A stretch of 64,000 nt of DNA from Oreocharis arfaki (taxonomy: Eukaryota > Chordata > Aves > Passeriformes > Paramythiidae): contig VZRR01009823.1 in assembly GCA_013398015.1 (NCBI GenBank), forward strand, positions 248,001 to 312,000, read 5' to 3'. Below are positions 61,301 to 64,000 of the stretch, piece after piece; the stretch's first letter is position 1, and the number at the start of each line of letters is the position of its first letter. The notes below the pieces were generated by a model. It saw only the letters and a list, made by a program, of their open reading frames with translations, did not search any database and was not told the DNA's origin. The translations under genes and the position numbers were made by a program.

Positions 61301-64000
61301 AGCAGATTAAGCGAATTCCTAAACCCATTTCAACAACTGTGCTTCTCATTTATGCTCATGTGCTGCATTCTCCAATGGTTTTTAGTTGTTGCCACAGCTA
61401 AAAAACATTCCTTAAGACAGCTATCAGCATGGCAATTGCCATTACAAATCTGTAGTTCCCTCTTTAGACTTAACATGAAATAAGGTCACAGAAATGGGAT
61501 GCAAGAAAGCAATCTACTATCTGTTTGATATACTATCAAACATTTGGAAACTCTTAGTCAAACAGCTGAGACAATGTTTCTGCACTCAAATAATGTGCTC
61601 TGTTCATCAAAATGCTGCCCAGGACTTTAAGCAGATTTTCTCTATGCTTCCACTTCTAAGCTGGTTTCTTCTGTTAACTCAAATCCTAGGTGGACGCTTG
61701 TCAGTCCTGATCTTCAGCAGATAGTCTACACTTCAGAGACATTTCTAAACTAAACTCCCAAGGTGATCCCTACACATAATGCACTGAAATATTTACTACT
61801 GTGGGCTTAAAAATTTCCAGGTCTCTCCCTCGGAGACTGTTTTTTCCCCCCCAGTGAAAAGTCTGAGATACCTGTGGGCCAGGACCAAGAAATCTGAAAG
61901 AAATTGTAACCAGAAAAAGATTCTTATGATTAATTTGAGAAAGTTCTCTTCACTGAAGCTAGCGGGACTATATCTCAGAACATTTTGTCAGAAGAAACAC
62001 TAAAAAGTCAAATATTCCAGTGCTTCAAAGCATGTACTACTTAAGAGACAAGAAAGTAATTTGCAAAATAATCCAAATTAGAACAACAAAACCACTCCTC
62101 CAGAAACACAAAAACACAAAACAAGATGCTCTCAGTATGTACAAGCAGGCACAGCTGAGATCTGCAGATCACTTGACCTACTGCAATTCTTTAAAACGTT
62201 TCTGCAAACAAACAAAAAAAGCACTTAGATAAGCAAATCCAAATATTTTGTTTAATCAGTGGCCCCTAACAGTGTGCTACAAGACTGCCTGTCAATTTAG
62301 AAAAAATGATACAGCATTTTATTTAAAATAGAAAGAAAAACCACTCATAATTAAAACAAGCTGGAAAGTACCCTTCAGTGAGAAAAAGGAGTAACCCTGG
62401 GGCAATGATTGGGGCAAGTCATTGAAAAGGGGCTTAGGTTTGACAAGTCACACAGTGAGCTCAGGGGCTGTACAAGCAGCACACCGTGCAGCAGGCACAG
62501 ATAACGAAGACCACACTACACACACATCAATGGGTAACCTACACCATGCAATTAAATATTTAGGGAAATCAGGGCCTGTACAGAGCTCTGCAGCAGCCAT
62601 TGCCTCCTTACGCTGACTCTGGAAGAGAAGCCCTGCATCAGCCTCTTCGCAGATGCTGCTCTGAGAAAGGATAACTCTCACTTTTCATGGGCAGTTGTGG
62701 CAGAGCCGTGACACTCCAGGGTGACCAAACCGCTCACTCAAGGCTTGTACACTTAGCAAGTAGGAAAAAGTTACGCAGTGCCAAAGACTTCCAGGGTCAG
62801 AGCTCTTATGCTGACTAAACAAACAAATTTACATTATATGCATACAGACAATACTGGATGTCAAAACCTGGCATGTCAACGAATGAGATTGTATTTTCTG
62901 ACACAAGAGTTTCAAATGAGCTCACACTTAATGCACCACACAAATATGAGGAGAAAAGGCCTTACTGCTGAACCACAACATATTCTGCACACTGCAATAC
63001 CAAAAAACCCCACAAAAACCATTAACACTCTCCACAAGACTTTTAAAACATTTGATAATGAGTGCACAGCAAACCATAACATCAGAACTACATCTTTTAT
63101 AGCACATGTGAAGGAATGTATCTGTCTTGCTATCAGAACATTATAAAACCAGATTTCCCAGTGAAGAAGCCTGTCAACTTTGCTATAGTAGAGCAAGTGA
63201 GACCAGACTGCAACAGCTATCCAAAAGAACACAGATAAGGACATTATGCATGCACAAAAATGGTGTCAGTCACCAACTTGTACATGCATTTATCTGCAAT
63301 TATAGCTTATTACAGCTGCAGTCATAACACAGTTATTCAACAAATTCTGAAGACATTAGCCTCCTGGAGAGTATGAAGCAGTTTTTCACCACCAGCAGAA
63401 CCAGCTGTCTGAGGATTACTGCAGTGATAAAAACCTCTTTCCCTCTGTATTACCTTACAGTGACAGCAAGGACATCAAAGAAAGGGACAATGAACAAGCC
63501 ATGAGTCCGGTTAAGTAGTCTCCGACAGCAGGAGTGCAGCAAAGAGATGGTTCTGAGAACAGTTACCCCAGAGGCAACACAGAGCAAAAAGAATGGATGC
63601 CAGTTCAAACGAAGAACCTGCCTGATGCCAGGCCCACACATAGTCACAAATTACACATCACTACAGGAAAAAACCAGGCAATGTTACGTTCTTTCTATGC
63701 TGCTTTTCTGACACATGGAATTAAGAAATTAGTAGGTATTTCTCAGTTCTGATCACAGCAAAACTGCATCCTCAGAGAGGAGGGGAGACCAAAAAGCAGG
63801 AAGGAACATCTCCTGGCAGAAGAAGACACAGCTTGCCAATCCAGTTGGATAGCACTGTGGGAACACCACTCTGCTGTACCAGCACAAAGAGTCTGGCCTC
63901 CTACTCAGAGATATATCATGACTTCGAAAGCTTCAGTTACAATTAATTTAATAAACTACCCTTGTCTCACACCAGTTTTCAGTTTCAGTATAAAATCTGA

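Larger units (their letters stand above)
41968..64000 (-). other. BCR intron 1, 3' part (at least 22 kb)
   Basis: No sequence resembling BCR exon 1 (a long exon coding for the coiled coil and Ser-rich region) occurs up to the end of the window, so at least 22033 bp of intron 1 is present. In human this intron is the minor breakpoint region (e1a2). I see a CA microsatellite (51993-52014), a TA/CA-rich patch (about 52327-52390), an A-run near 47074-47088 and short open frames without similarity. No gene, RNA gene or identifiable transposon was found. Confidence 0.88.

Noticed and set aside
62778..63244. Overlapping 122-codon plus and 110-codon minus frames, the latter hydrophobic
   Set aside because: AT-rich intron 1 sequence; no family recognised and the hydrophobic look comes from composition.

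Overview
The window is an internal slice of one vertebrate gene, BCR (breakpoint cluster region: a RhoGEF and RhoGAP protein), read on the minus strand. Eighteen consecutive coding exons, numbered 2 to 19 by the mammalian gene, lie between 41967 and 557. All have GT-AG borders and a continuous reading frame: 2046 coding bases, which is two bases of a split codon, 681 whole codons and one base of the next. The organism is very probably a bird, most likely a passerine. The protein is nearly mammal-like, no mammalian SINEs are seen, and intron 2 carries a solo LTR whose sequence I recognise as the ERVL-type family common in songbirds. The species call is inference.

Layout from high to low coordinates, which is the direction of transcription: 64000-41968 is the 3' part of intron 1 (exon 1, with the coiled coil and serine-rich region, lies outside). 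Exon 2 (41967-41783) is a CpG-dense serine-rich linker. Intron 2 (10.6 kb) contains the LTR. Exons 3-8 (31207-24250) encode the DH (Dbl homology, Rho GEF) domain. Intron 8 is 8.8 kb. Exons 9-12 (15497-11649) encode the PH domain. Exons 13-17 (11062-1748) encode the PH-C2 linker and the C2 domain. Exon 18 (1611-1502) links to exon 19 (696-557), which begins the RhoGAP domain and holds its arginine finger. The first 556 bases are the start of intron 19. Exons 20-23, with the rest of RhoGAP and the C-terminus, lie outside.

The domains belong to one polypeptide: DH-PH activates Rho-family GTPases, the C2 domain is a lipid or protein binding module, and RhoGAP inactivates Rac. No second protein gene, RNA gene, CRISPR array or bacterial-type operon was found. 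The other open frames are short or antisense and behave like chance frames in introns. Items worth a second look are mostly modest: the solo LTR with its exact 5-bp target duplication, the CpG-rich exon 2, the compact equivalent of the human major breakpoint region, a perfect 12-bp inverted repeat in intron 9, small tandem repeats and an AT-rich block in intron 16. I saw no evidence for a new biological system.
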